Positions 30,758 through 40,990 of a stretch of 64,000 nucleotides of DNA are shown here, piece by piece. Both the position numbers and the translations under genes were made by a program. The notes under the pieces were generated by a model. The model searched no databases. It saw only the letters and a list, made by a program, of their open reading frames with translations, and was not told where the DNA came from. The stretch's first letter is position 1, and each line of letters starts with the position of its first letter. This stretch comes from Nocardioides litoris (GTDB lineage Bacteria > Actinomycetota > Actinomycetes > Propionibacteriales > Nocardioidaceae). The DNA lies in NCBI RefSeq assembly GCF_006346315.1, contig NZ_VDMR01000001.1:1054001-1118000 (forward strand), read 5' to 3'.

Positions 30758-31849
30758 GTGCAACCTACACGCGAGCAGGTCCGGACCGCCCCCAAGGTCC
30801 TCCTCCACGACCACCTCGACGGCGGCCTGCGCCCGGCCACCGTGCTCGAGCTCGCCGCCGAGGTCGGCCACCCGCTGCCCGAGGGCAACGACGCGAGCGC
30901 CGAGGCCCTGGGTGAGTGGTTCGCCGAGGCGGCCGACTCCGGCTCGCTCGTGCGCTACCTCGAGACCTTCGACCACACCGTCGCGGTGATGCAGACCGGC
31001 CCCGCCATCGCCCGGGTGGCGCGCGAGTGCGTCGAGGACCTCGCCTCCGACGGGGTCGTGTACGCCGAGGTGCGCTACGCCCCCGAGCAGCACGTGCAGC
31101 AGGGCCTGACCCTCGACGAGGTCGTCGCGGCCGTGCAGGAGGGCTTCGAGGCGGGCGTCGCCGCGGCCGAGGCGGCCGGTCACCGGATCGTGGTGCGCCA
31201 GCTGCTGACCGCGATGCGCCACCAGGCCCGCTCGATGGAGATCGCCGAGCTCGCCGTGGCCTGGCGCGACCGCGGCGTCGCCGGGTTCGACATCGCCGGG
31301 GCCGAGGCGGGCTACCCGCCCACCCGCCACCTCGACGCCTTCGAGTACCTCCAGCGCGAGAACTCCCACTTCACCATCCACGCCGGTGAGGCCTTCGGGT
31401 TGCCGTCGATCTGGCAGGCCATCCAGTGGTGCGGCGCCGACCGCCTCGGCCACGGCGTGCGCATCGTCGACGACATCACCGTCGCCGACGACGGCTCGGT
31501 CGAGCTCGGCCGGCTGGCCGCCTACGTGCGCGACCAGCGCATCCCGCTCGAGATGTGCCCGGCCTCCAACGTGCAGACCGGTGCCGCCGAGAGCATCGCC
31601 GAGCACCCGATCGGCCTGCTCACGCGGCTGCGCTTCCGGGTCACCGTCAACACCGACAACCGGCTGATGAGCCGCACCTCGATGACCGACGAGATGCACG
31701 CGCTGGTCGAGGCCTTCGACTACGACCTCACTGACTTGCGCTGGTTCACCATCAACGCGATGAAGTCGGCCTTCCTGCCCTTCGACGAGCGGCTCGCGCT
31801 CATCGACGAGGTCATCAAGCCCGGGTACGCCGCCCTGTCGGCAGGCTGA
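30758..31849 (+). CDS. add: Adenosine deaminase
   Basis: A 363-residue zinc deaminase turning adenosine and deoxyadenosine into inosine forms. Metal ligands lie in HDHLDGG near the N terminus, HAGEAFG and RLGHGVRI; the catalytic Asp lies in [11 protein letters not shown]. The start is GTG 30758, with TTGGAT 6 nt upstream as a weak -10. Products feed the purine nucleoside phosphorylase at 43295-44107. The 3' end overlaps the convergent WXG-like gene by 35 bp. Confidence 0.94.
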   Translation: MQPTREQVRTAPKVLLHDHLDGGLRPATVLELAAEVGHPLPEGNDASAEALGEWFAEAADSGSLVRYLETFDHTVAVMQTGPAIARVARECVEDLASDGVVYAEVRYAPEQHVQQGLTLDEVVAAVQEGFEAGVAAAEAAGHRIVVRQLLTAMRHQARSMEIAELAVAWRDRGVAGFDIAGAEAGYPPTRHLDAFEYLQRENSHFTIHAGEAFGLPSIWQAIQWCGADRLGHGVRIVDDITVADDGSVELGRLAAYVRDQRIPLEMCPASNVQTGAAESIAEHPIGLLTRLRFRVTVNTDNRLMSRTSMTDEMHALVEAFDYDLTDLRWFTINAMKSAFLPFDERLALIDEVIKPGYAALSAG

Positions 31850-32996
31850 CCGGCGCGACCACCGCCCACGGCGCGCCCCACCCGGCCACGGCGTCGCCGT
31901 GCACCCAGTCGAACCGGCTGATGGTCACCTCGACGCCGTCGTCGGGGTCCCGCAGCCGGAGCGCGTGGTCGCCGGCACGGGTGGCCAGGGCGACCTGGCC
32001 CGGGCCGGTGCGCTCGCCCAGGTGCACCTGGGCCGCCTGGCCCTCGGCGGCCGCGCGCGCCGCGACGTCGTAGGACGCGCCGCGGTCCTCGGCGTCGACG
32101 ACGGTGACCTCCCAGGTGCGGTGGCCGCGGCTGGTCAGCTCGGCCGCCGACTCCCAGGGCCCGGTGCCGAGGGTGCCGGTGCCGACGGCGTCACGGGTGT
32201 CACTGGTGTCACGGCGGTGCCGCGGGGCGGACGCCGTGGGCGTGGGCCGTTCCGGGCGCCGGCGACCGCTGCGCCGGCGTCGGCCGCCGCCGCCACCGAC
32301 CGGGGCGGCGACGAGGGCGCCGCCCACCGGGGCGGGGGCGGGCGCCTGCTGCGGCTCCGGCCGGGCGGGGGGCTCCGGCTCGGGGGCCGGAGGGCGCACC
32401 TCGTGGGTGGCGGAGGCGAGCCGGGTGCGGAACGCGTGGTGCGCGGCGTCGGCCTCGCCGTAGGCCCGCTCCAGCTCCTCGACCGAGCGGCGCAGCACGG
32501 CGACGGAGTCGGCCAGCCGCTCGCGCCACTCCTCGGGCGCCGCCGGGTCACCACCCCAGTCGACGGCGTGCAGGGCGTGGAAGGCGTCGGCGTGGCGGTG
32601 GCGGGCGGCCTGCAGGTCCTCGGCCAGGCCGTCCAGGGCGGCCTCGACGGCGTACGACGCGGCGGGCACGACCTCGGCCCGGCGGTGCAGGTCGGCGACC
32701 GAGCGGCGCGCGTCGTCGCCGGAGCCGCCGATCCACGCGTGCTCGCCGACCCCGGCGCCGAGCTCGGCGACGTGCTCGCCGGCCCGGGCGGTGGCAGCCC
32801 CGACCTCGTGCCAGTCGTCGGCCGCTCCCAACAACGCCTCGGGCGCGGGGCCCGGGGCGTGCGTGACCACGGCGAACAGGCGACGCACCGCGTCCTCGAC
32901 CTGCACCGCGGCCTCCGCCGGGTGGCGCGGGTCGATGCGGCCGACGGTCTCGGCGAGGGGCCGCAGGTCGGCCCCGACCTCAGCGGCCGGCCGCAC
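31815..32996 (-). CDS. WXG100-like N domain, proline-rich linker and unknown C domain
   Basis: I do not recognise a named family. The first 200 residues are alpha-helical, with a WIGGSGDD turn near residue 88 that looks like the WxG motif of type VII secretion substrates, followed by more coiled helices. Residues about 205-275 are a Pro/Ala/Gly/Arg-rich linker. The last 110 residues form a compact beta-rich domain ([22 protein letters not shown]). No signal peptide. GTG 32996 overlaps the previous gene by 17 bp. It ends a four-gene run starting with the uridine kinase. Confidence 0.65.
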   Translation of the reverse strand: MRPAAEVGADLRPLAETVGRIDPRHPAEAAVQVEDAVRRLFAVVTHAPGPAPEALLGAADDWHEVGAATARAGEHVAELGAGVGEHAWIGGSGDDARRSVADLHRRAEVVPAASYAVEAALDGLAEDLQAARHRHADAFHALHAVDWGGDPAAPEEWRERLADSVAVLRRSVEELERAYGEADAAHHAFRTRLASATHEVRPPAPEPEPPARPEPQQAPAPAPVGGALVAAPVGGGGGRRRRSGRRRPERPTPTASAPRHRRDTSDTRDAVGTGTLGTGPWESAAELTSRGHRTWEVTVVDAEDRGASYDVAARAAAEGQAAQVHLGERTGPGQVALATRAGDHALRLRDPDDGVEVTISRFDWVHGDAVAGWGAPWAVVAPVSLPTGRRTRA

Positions 32997-33270
32997 GGAC
33001 GTCCTCGCGGGTCTGGTGCTCGGCCGCCTGCATCGCGGCCGCGCCGTCGGCCAGGCCGTCGCGGTGGGTGGCCAGCGTCCCGCTGAGCCCGTCGAGCAGG
33101 TCGCGGACCTCGCCCGCGGCCCGGGCCAGGTCGAGACCGAGGTCGCCGAGGTCGGGACCGGCGTCGGCGAGCGCGACCGCGCGCAGGCGGGCGGTGGCGA
33201 GCTCGCGCTCGGCGTCGTCGGCGTGGCGGCCGGCGGCGCGCACGGCGTCGGGGTCGATGCGCACGTCCAT
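32980..33270 (-). CDS. Small WXG100-like helical protein
   Basis: A 96-residue, almost wholly helical protein of ESX-substrate size (MDVRIDPDAVRAAGRHADDA opening, then a second helix with heptad spacing), but with no WxG triplet. It may partner the larger WXG-like protein encoded after it. The ATG at 33270 is chosen. A TTG at 33303 would overlap the upstream stop (TTGA) and add 11 residues. The ATG has a GGAG directly abutting it. Function unknown. Confidence 0.65.
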   Translation of the reverse strand: MDVRIDPDAVRAAGRHADDAERELATARLRAVALADAGPDLGDLGLDLARAAGEVRDLLDGLSGTLATHRDGLADGAAAMQAAEHQTREDVRAAGR

Positions 33271-33299
33271 CTCCGCGGCGTGCCCGGTGCCCGTGCTGG

Positions 33300-33824
33300 T
33301 CAAACGGGCGTGACGGTGAACCAGGGGTGCGACCAGCCGGCCAGCCGGAGCGTGCCGGCGGCGGTCCGCTCCCGGTCGAGGCGCACGCCGGCGCCGGCGG
33401 CCGGCTCGTAGACCCGGACCTCGGGTCCGGGGCCGGGCAGGGCCAGCACGACGTGGCGGGGGAGCCAGCGGTCGCCGACGAAGAGCGCACCCCCGGCCTG
33501 CAACCGGTCGTGCGCGGCAGCCCGTCGCGCCCGGCCCCACCGGACCAGGCGCACCCGGTGCCGCACGCCCGTGACGGCGGAGAGCTCGCGGGCCACCGCC
33601 CACGGCGGCGTGCCGAGGAGCCGGGTCCAGGGCGGCTGGGGACGACCGCGGAGCACGAGGCGCACCAGGCGGCGGTGGGTGGCGAGCACGTCGGCCCCGA
33701 ACGTGGCCCGCCGTGCCCCGGGGTCGCGGTCCGCGGCGAGGTCGGCCGCCACGACGACGCACGCGGCGCCGCAGCTGCGCCGGTCGGGCTGGCGCAGGCC
33801 GGCCACGCTCGGCGGAGCGGTCAC
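33300..33824 (-). CDS. C39/papain-like cysteine peptidase-like protein
   Basis: A 174-residue protein opening with LRQPDRRSCGAACVVVAADL, which matches the Q-x-DCGxA-type active-site helix of C39-like peptidases (here D is replaced by S). Near residue 130 comes LPRHVVLALPG with a histidine in the right place. VYEPAAG follows, where active enzymes usually have D or N before P. So a papain-like fold is likely and activity is open. Start GTG 33824 overlaps the uridine kinase stop (GTGA). Confidence 0.55.
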   Translation of the reverse strand: MTAPPSVAGLRQPDRRSCGAACVVVAADLAADRDPGARRATFGADVLATHRRLVRLVLRGRPQPPWTRLLGTPPWAVARELSAVTGVRHRVRLVRWGRARRAAAHDRLQAGGALFVGDRWLPRHVVLALPGPGPEVRVYEPAAGAGVRLDRERTAAGTLRLAGWSHPWFTVTPV

Positions 33825-34441
33825 CGGTCGGCCCGGCTCGCCCGACGCAGCCGGTCGATGTCGGCGGCGGCCTCGGTGGGGGTGACGGGCCGGCAGCCGA
33901 GCTGCTCGGCGTGGGCCACCACCGACCGCTGGGCGCGCATCAGGGCCAGGCCGCGGCGGACCAGGACGAGGGGTGGCTTGCGCCGCTCGCGCAGGTCGCG
34001 GACCAGGCGCAGCCAGAACGTGACGACCGGGCGTCGGCGTACGCAGAAGGCTGCGGCGAGCAGGCCCTCGGCCTCCAGCGGTCGGACGACCTCCTGGGCG
34101 AAGATGCCCTCGGCGACCAGCAGCGGCGCCCCGCCGAGGTCGAGGTGCTGCCACCCGGTGCGGCCGTCGCGGGCCAGCTCGTAGACCGGCACGTCGCCGC
34201 CGCCGTCGCGGCAGATCGCGACCATCGCCGCCACGGCCTCCTCGCGCAGCCAGGACGCGGGGTCGTCCCAGTCGACGATGCCGCGGTTGGGTCCGGCGGT
34301 GATGCGCGGGTTGGTCGGGTCGGCCCCGTCCTTGTAGAAGTCGTCGAGCCGCAGCACCGGCAGGTCGAGCCGCTCGGCGAGCCGGGACTTGCCGGAGCCC
34401 GACGGCCCCGCCAGGACCACGACCCGGGCCATCGCGCTCAC
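33821..34441 (-). CDS. Uridine kinase-like P-loop kinase
   Basis: A 206-residue P-loop kinase with Walker A GPSGSGKSRLAERL near the N terminus, then LRLDDFYKDG, the Asp-containing substrate loop of uridine kinases, and GIVDWDDPASW. It should phosphorylate uridine or a related nucleoside. GTG 34441 overlaps the stop of the aldehyde dehydrogenase-like gene (GTGA); the ATG at 34432 is an alternative that removes three residues. Its place after deoC and ALDH fits nucleoside salvage. Confidence 0.82.
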   Translation of the reverse strand: MSAMARVVVLAGPSGSGKSRLAERLDLPVLRLDDFYKDGADPTNPRITAGPNRGIVDWDDPASWLREEAVAAMVAICRDGGGDVPVYELARDGRTGWQHLDLGGAPLLVAEGIFAQEVVRPLEAEGLLAAAFCVRRRPVVTFWLRLVRDLRERRKPPLVLVRRGLALMRAQRSVVAHAEQLGCRPVTPTEAAADIDRLRRASRADR

Positions 34442-35327
34442 ACGCCCATCGGGTGCCACACCGTCTTGATCTCCACGAAGTCGGTCATGGTGTCCAGCCC
34501 CGGGGTGGCGGTGAAGTCGGGCTCGGCCGCGGGGGCGCGGCGCACCCGCTTGAGGTTGTCGGCGGCGGCGACCTCGAGGTCGGTGGCCAGGGCGTCGCCC
34601 GCCTCGGCCGGCTCGAGGCCCCGGACCCCGCCGAGGTCGATGGCGTTGACGTCCATGTGGGCGGCCAGCCAGGGACCGATGGTCGCCGCGTCGCCGGTGA
34701 GCAGGTTGACGACCCCGCCGGGCACGTCGGAGGTGGCCAGGACCTCGGCCAGGTTGACCGCGGGCAGCGGGCGGCGGAAGGAGGAGACCACGACGGCGCT
34801 GTTGCCGGTGACCACGACCGGGGCCAGGACGGAGACCAGGCCGAGCAGCGAGGACTCCTGGGGCGCCAGCACCGCGACCACGCCGGTGGGCTCGGGCGTC
34901 GAGAGGTTGAAGAACGGCCCGGCGACCGGGTTGGCGCCGCCGACGACCTGGGTCAGCTTGTCGGCCCACCCGGCGTACCAGACGAGGCGGTCGACGGCGG
35001 CGTCGACGACGGCGCCGGCCCGCGAGGCCGAGAGGCCCTCGGACTGCTGGACGGCGACGACGAACTGCGGTCGGCGGTCCTCGAGCACCTCGGCGACGCG
35101 GTAGAGCACCTGGGCCCGGTTGTAGGCGGTGCGGCCCGACCAGCCGCCGAAGGCCTTGCGGGCGGCGACGACGGCGTCGCGGGCGTCCTTGCGCGAGGCG
35201 AGGGCGGCGTTGGCCACGAAGGTCCCCTTGGCGTCCTCGACGGGGTAGGAGTAGCCGGACTCGGATCGGGGGAACGCCCCGCCGACGTACAGCTTGTAGG
35301 TCTTGCGGACGTCGATGCGCGCAGCCA

Positions 35328-35328
<1 letters not shown>
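34438..35328 (-). CDS. Truncated aldehyde dehydrogenase-like protein without cysteine
   Basis: A 296-residue protein with the NAD-binding half of the ALDH family (KLYVGGAFPRSESG start, LAPQESSLLGLVSVLAP, DVPGGVVNLLTG). It lacks the catalytic domain: no GQxC motif and in fact no cysteine at all. It therefore cannot be a classical ALDH. Its start shares one base with the stop of the full-length ALDH (TGATG), so the two are made together and may associate. A pseudoenzyme or assembly partner is the best guess. Confidence 0.8.
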
Positions 35329-36764
<1,436 letters not shown>

Positions 36765-36786
36765 CGTGATCGGTCCCTGGTCCTGC

Positions 36787-37749
36787 TCAGTCGAGGGTGA
36801 AGTAGTCGGGGCCGGAGTAGCGGCCGGTGGTCAGCTTGGTGCGCTGCATCAGCAGCTCGTTGAGCAGCGTCGAGGCGCCGAAGCGGAACCACTCGGGCAC
36901 CAGCCAGTCGGCGCCGGCGACCTCGTTGACCACGACGAGGTACTTGATCGCGTCCTTGCTCGTGCGGATGCCGCCCGCGGGCTTGACGCCCACCATGTGG
37001 CCCGTCGCCTCGCGGAAGTCGCGCACCGCCTCGAGCATCACCATCGTCACCGGCAGCGTGGCGGCCGGCTGGACCTTGCCCGTCGAGGTCTTGATGAAGT
37101 GCCCACCGGCCATCATGGCCAGCCAGCTCGCCCGGCGTACGTTGTCGTAGGTCTGGAGCTCGCCGGTCTCGAAGATGACCTTGAGGTGGGCGCTGCCCCC
37201 GTCGGGCTTGGCGCAGGCCTCGCGGACGGCCACGATCTCCTCGAAGACCTGCAGGTAGCGCCCGGAGAGGAACGCGCCGCGGTCGATGACCATGTCGATC
37301 TCGTCGGCCCCGGCCTCCACCGCGTCGCGGGTGTCGGCGAGCTTGACGTCGAGGGCGGCACGGCCGCTGGGGAAGGCCGTGGCCACCGCGGCGACGTGGA
37401 CGCCCGAGGCGCCCAGGGTCTCCTTGGCCGTGGCCACCATGTCGGGGTAGACGCAGACCGCGGCGACCTGCGGGCAGGTCGGGTCGGCCGGGTCGGGCCG
37501 CTGGGCCTTCGACGCGAGCGCCCGGACCTTGCCGTGGGTGTCGGCGCCCTCGAGGGTCGTCAGGTCGACCATCCGGATGGCCAGGTCGAGCGCCTGCGCC
37601 TTGGCGGTGGTCTTGATCGACCGGGTGCCGAGCATGGCGGCACGGGCCTCCGCGCCGACCTGGTCGACCCCGGGTAGACCGTGCAGGAACCGCCTCAGCG
37701 AGGCCTCGGACCGGGTCACGTCGGAGAAGTCCGTGGCGAGCGTGGGCAT
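36787..37749 (-). CDS. deoC: Deoxyribose-phosphate aldolase
   Basis: A 320-residue class I aldolase that splits 2-deoxyribose-5-phosphate into glyceraldehyde-3-phosphate and acetaldehyde. It has KLADTRDAVEAGADEIDMVI, FIKTSTGKVQP with a catalytic lysine and VGVKPAGGIRTSKDA with the second. Longer than E. coli DeoC (259) and typical of the actinobacterial form. The ATG at 37749 lies 6 nt after TATGCT. First gene of the deoC-ALDH-ALDH'-uridine kinase run. Confidence 0.94.
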   Translation of the reverse strand: MPTLATDFSDVTRSEASLRRFLHGLPGVDQVGAEARAAMLGTRSIKTTAKAQALDLAIRMVDLTTLEGADTHGKVRALASKAQRPDPADPTCPQVAAVCVYPDMVATAKETLGASGVHVAAVATAFPSGRAALDVKLADTRDAVEAGADEIDMVIDRGAFLSGRYLQVFEEIVAVREACAKPDGGSAHLKVIFETGELQTYDNVRRASWLAMMAGGHFIKTSTGKVQPAATLPVTMVMLEAVRDFREATGHMVGVKPAGGIRTSKDAIKYLVVVNEVAGADWLVPEWFRFGASTLLNELLMQRTKLTTGRYSGPDYFTLD

Positions 37750-37755
37750 CGGTCC

Positions 37756-37765
37756 AGCATAGGGT
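37756..37765. promoter_or_regulatory. Overlapping divergent -10 boxes, deoC and PH-domain gene
   Basis: AGCATAGGGT holds TATGCT on the - strand, 6 nt before the deoC ATG. On the + strand it holds TAGGGT, 7 nt before the GTG at 37773. The two share the central TA, so divergent initiation must compete. Confidence 0.5.
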
Positions 37766-37772
37766 TCGGCGC

Positions 37773-38360
37773 GTGGACAGCGACAACTCGGACGAGCGGT
37801 TCCGGCCCAGCAACGGGCGGGTCAGCGGGGTGTCCGCGATCGCCCTCGGGGTGGTCGTGGTGGGCTTCGTGCTCGCCGACGAGGGCGACCTGTCCTGGCC
37901 CGCCTTCGTGTTCGGCCTGCTCCTCGTCGGGACGGGCTGGACGGTCTTCCTGCGCCCCGCGGTCTCGATCGAGGGCGGCGACCTCGTGCTGCGCGGGATG
38001 CTGCAGACGGTGCGGCTGCCGCTGGTGGCGGTCGAGCACGTCGTCGTGCGCCGCGTGCTGGCCGTGCTGGCCTTCGACCGCCGCTGGACCTCGCCCGCGA
38101 TCAGCCGCGGTCGACGCGAGCTGCGCTCCACCGACCGCGGGACCGCGCGGGACGGCGGAGGGGGCGCGACCGGTGGCGCGGGTGCCGGCGACGTCTACGG
38201 CGTGTTCGTCGAGGAGCGCATCCGCCGGGCCGCCGACGACGCGCGCGCCCAGGCGGGACCCGGGGCCGACCGGGGCGTCGTGCGCCGGGAGTGGGCGTGG
38301 CTCGAGATCGCCTGGCTGGGCGCGACCGGGGTGCTGCTGCTCGTCCTGCTGCTGGTCTGA
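37773..38360 (+). CDS. PH-domain-like membrane protein
   Basis: A 195-residue membrane protein. Two N-terminal helices (VSAIALGVVVVGFVLA and AFVFGLLLVGTGWTVFL) precede a short beta-rich segment resembling a bacterial PH domain (SIEGGDLVLRGMLQTVRLPL). A charged Gly-rich region and a C-terminal helix (LGATGVLLLVLLLV) follow. Function unknown. GTG 37773 starts 7 nt after a -10 shared with deoC. Confidence 0.7.
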   Translation: MDSDNSDERFRPSNGRVSGVSAIALGVVVVGFVLADEGDLSWPAFVFGLLLVGTGWTVFLRPAVSIEGGDLVLRGMLQTVRLPLVAVEHVVVRRVLAVLAFDRRWTSPAISRGRRELRSTDRGTARDGGGGATGGAGAGDVYGVFVEERIRRAADDARAQAGPGADRGVVRREWAWLEIAWLGATGVLLLVLLLV

Positions 38361-38387
38361 GGCGGCGACGGTCGGCCTCGGCCGGCC

Positions 38388-40067
38388 TCAGCCCAGGCCG
38401 GCGGCGGCGCGGATGTCGGTGCCGAGCGCGTCGAGCCGGGTCGCGGCGCTGATGCGGGCGGCCTCGACGCCGTCCTCCTGGCCGGCCTCGACCGGCACGA
38501 CGACCTCGAGGTAGCACTTGACCTTGGGCTCGGTGCCGCTCGGGCGGACGATGACCCGGGCGCCGTCGGCGAGCCGGTAGCGCAGGCCGTCGGTCGGCGG
38601 CAGCCCGCCGACGCCCTCGCCGAGGTCGTCGACCCCGAGGACCGCGAGGCCGCCGAGCTCGGCGGGCGGCTGCTCCCGCAGCCGCTGCATGGCGGCCGGG
38701 ATGAGCGCGAGGTCGGCCACCCGCACCGAGACCTGGTCGGTGGCGTGCAGGCCGTGCTCGCGAGCGATGTCGTCGAGCAGGTCGACCAGCGTGCGGCCGT
38801 CGGCCTTGAGCTCGGCGGCCAGCTCGCACAGCAGCAGCAGGGCCGAGACGCCGTCCTTGTCGCGGACGTGCTCGGGGTCGACGCAGTAGCCGAGCGCCTC
38901 CTCGTAGCCGAAGGCCAGGCCCTCGGCGCGGGCGATCCACTTGAAGCCGGTCAACGTCTCGGCGTACGGCTGGCCGGCGGCGGTGGCCAGCTTGCCGAGC
39001 AGCGAGGACGACACGATCGAGCAGGCGAAGGTGCCGGTGCGGCCGCGGGCGAGCAGGTGGTGGGCGAGCAGGGCGCCCACCTCGTCTCCGCGCAGCATCC
39101 GCCAGCCCGTCTCGCCCGGCACCGCGGCGGCGCACCGGTCGGCGTCGGGGTCGTTGGCCACGACCAGGTCGGCGTCGGTCTGCGCGGCCAGCTCGAGCGC
39201 GAGGTCCATGGCCCCGGGCTCCTCGGGGTTGGGGAAGCCGACCGTCGGGAAGTCCGGGTCGGGCTGCTCCTGGCGCTCCACCACCCGCGGTGCGGCGAAC
39301 CCCGCCGTCTCGAGCACCTGCAGCACCGACGGCCCACCGACACCGTGCAGCGGCGTGTAGACGAGGTCGAGGTCGCGCGGCCCGTCGCTGGCGAGCCCGG
39401 CGACGGTGTCGAGGTAGTGGTCGACGACGTCCTCGCCGAGCACGGTGCCGGCCGGGCCACGCGGCACGTCGGCCAGCCGGCCCACGGCGTCGATCCGGGC
39501 CGCGATCTCGGCGTCGGCGGGCGGCACGATCTGGCTGCCGTCGCCCAGGTAGACCTTGTAGCCGTTGTCCTGGGGCGGGTTGTGGCTGGCGGTCACCATC
39601 ACGCCGGCGGCGCAGCCGAGCTCGCGGATCGCGAAGGCCAGCACCGGCGTCGGCAGCGGCCGGGGCATCACCCACGCCGCGATCCCGGCCCCGGTCATCA
39701 CCTCGGCGGTGTCGCGGGCGAAGACGTCGGAGTCGTGCCGGGCGTCGTACCCGATGACGACCGAGAGGTGGCCCGAGCCGCCCTCGCTCGCGTGCTGGTC
39801 GAGCAGGTACGCCGCCAGCCCGGCCGCGGCGCGGGTGACCACGACCCGGTTCATCCGGTGGGAGCCAGCACCGAGCGCCCCGCGCAAGCCGGCCGTGCCG
39901 AACTCCAGGGTGCCCCGGAACCGGTCGGCCAGGTCGGCCGTCGCGGCCTCGTCGCCGGCCTCGACCGCCGCCACCACGGACCCGAGCTCCTGCTGCGTCC
40001 GGGGGTCGGGATCCTCGGCCATCCAGGCGCGGGCGCGGCCGAGCAGGACGTCGACGTCGGGGCTCAT
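38388..40067 (-). CDS. Phospho-sugar mutase (phosphoglucomutase/phosphomannomutase family)
   Basis: A 559-residue alpha-D-phosphohexomutase family enzyme. The phosphoserine loop is TASHNPPQDNGYKVY, the Mg site DPDADR, sugar loop GEEALGY-like and phosphate loop PSGTEPK. It could act on glucose-, mannose- or pentose-1-phosphates. The nucleoside-catabolic setting makes phosphopentomutase activity on (deoxy)ribose-1-phosphate an attractive inference, and PmmB of mycobacteria sits in a similar neighbourhood. The ATG at 40067 follows TACGGT by 7 nt. Confidence 0.9.
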   Translation of the reverse strand: MSPDVDVLLGRARAWMAEDPDPRTQQELGSVVAAVEAGDEAATADLADRFRGTLEFGTAGLRGALGAGSHRMNRVVVTRAAAGLAAYLLDQHASEGGSGHLSVVIGYDARHDSDVFARDTAEVMTGAGIAAWVMPRPLPTPVLAFAIRELGCAAGVMVTASHNPPQDNGYKVYLGDGSQIVPPADAEIAARIDAVGRLADVPRGPAGTVLGEDVVDHYLDTVAGLASDGPRDLDLVYTPLHGVGGPSVLQVLETAGFAAPRVVERQEQPDPDFPTVGFPNPEEPGAMDLALELAAQTDADLVVANDPDADRCAAAVPGETGWRMLRGDEVGALLAHHLLARGRTGTFACSIVSSSLLGKLATAAGQPYAETLTGFKWIARAEGLAFGYEEALGYCVDPEHVRDKDGVSALLLLCELAAELKADGRTLVDLLDDIAREHGLHATDQVSVRVADLALIPAAMQRLREQPPAELGGLAVLGVDDLGEGVGGLPPTDGLRYRLADGARVIVRPSGTEPKVKCYLEVVVPVEAGQEDGVEAARISAATRLDALGTDIRAAAGLG

Positions 40068-40074
40068 GCCTGGC

Positions 40075-40080
40075 ACCGTA
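40075..40080 (-). promoter_or_regulatory. Leaderless -10 box of the phospho-sugar mutase gene
   Basis: TACGGT on the - strand ends 7 nt before the ATG. The divergent HEAT-like gene starts only 19 bp away at 40087, with a CACCGT box 7 nt before its GTG. The two boxes overlap by five bases. Confidence 0.5.
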
Positions 40081-40086
40081 GCGCTC

Positions 40087-40622
40087 GTGGACGACCGGCC
40101 CGACCGCCCTCCGGTGGCCCGGTCGATCGTCGCGCTGGCCGACCGGATCGGCCGGCCGGCGTTCGTCGCGGTGTGCGTCGACCTGCTGGGTGGCGCGCCC
40201 CGCGAGCGGTACGTCGAGGAGCTGCGCGCCCTCACCGGGCACGACGAGAGCCTCCTGGACCCCGACCGGTGGCAGGACTCCTGGGTCCGGTCGCGGGGCG
40301 CCCGCGGGCTGCTGCACGTCTGGTCGGACGGCGCGACCACGGCGGTGGTCGCGGGGCTCGACGACGAGCACTACCGGCCTGCCGAGATGTGCCTGAAGGT
40401 CGCGACCCGCTGGGCGTCGCCGGCGCGGGCGAGGGAGCCGCTCGGCTCCTGCGCCACGAGCTGCCGCGGGTGCGGGTCCAGGCGCTGCGGTGCCTGGCGG
40501 TCAGCGGCGACGTCGAGCACGTGGACGGCGTACGACGAGCGCTGGACGACCCGCACCCCGATGTCGCGGCCCGGGCGGGCCTCGTGCTCGAGGTGCTGCA
40601 CCGCCGCCTCGACCTGCGCTGA
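40087..40622 (+). pseudogene. HEAT-repeat-like protein gene with a 1-base frameshift
   Basis: The first frame from GTG 40087 runs through ALTGHDESLLDPDRWQDSWV and GLDDEHYRPAEMCLKVATRW, then turns to nonsense near 40418. The next frame continues GAGEGAARLLRHELPRVRVQ, LAVSGDVEHVDGVRRALDDP and ends LHRRLDLR and TGA. Adding one base (such as a fourth G in TGGG) joins them into a 178-residue protein with helical HEAT-like pairs. It could be a sequencing error or a true mutation. Function unknown. Confidence 0.6.
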
Positions 40623-40660
40623 CCCGTCGTGGGACCTCCGACGGGTCGGTGCGCCGGGGG

Positions 40661-40906
40661 TCAGTCGACGAAGTGGTCGCCCTCGAAGGTGCGCTGGGTG
40701 TTGTCGACCTCGGCGTTCTCGGGGCGGTTGGCGGGGTCGAGGCGACGGGCGCGCTCCTCCTCGATCTCGCGCTGCTCCTCCTCGCTGACCTCCATCTCGC
40801 GGAACCGCTTGCTGGGGTCGGAGCTGCCGACCTGACCCTCCTGCTGCTCCTCGCCCTCGCCCTCGGCGACGGGGTTCTCGGCGTGGTCGGGGTCGTCGTA
40901 GGTCAT
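40661..40906 (-). CDS. Small acidic protein, unknown function
   Basis: An 81-residue very acidic, Glu-rich protein (VAEGEGEEQQEGQVG, then EVSEEEQREIEEERARRL as a helix). It has no cysteine, no membrane segment and no recognised domain, and is likely partly disordered. The ATG at 40906 has no strong ribosome site. Codon use is like its neighbours. It stands alone between the HEAT-like gene and an inverted repeat. Confidence 0.6.
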   Translation of the reverse strand: MTYDDPDHAENPVAEGEGEEQQEGQVGSSDPSKRFREMEVSEEEQREIEEERARRLDPANRPENAEVDNTQRTFEGDHFVD

Positions 40907-40927
40907 GGCAGCACCGCACCACCGGGG

Positions 40928-40972
40928 CCGCAGGCCCGTGCCCACCCCTAGGGGCGAGGTCCGGGCCTGCGG
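40928..40972. terminator. 11-bp inverted repeat with a palindromic loop
   Basis: CCGCAGGCCCG (40928-40938) pairs perfectly with CGGGCCTGCGG (40962-40972). The loop holds the palindrome CCCCTAGGGG (40945-40954). It lies 18 bp after the aldo/keto reductase stop and upstream of the acidic-protein gene, so it probably ends the reductase transcript. Confidence 0.6.
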
Positions 40973-40990
40973 GTCGACCGCGACGACGGG

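Noticed and set aside
36787..37749. deoC called too long
   Set aside because: 320 residues is usual for actinobacterial DeoC, and the N terminus matches a promoter 6 nt before the ATG.
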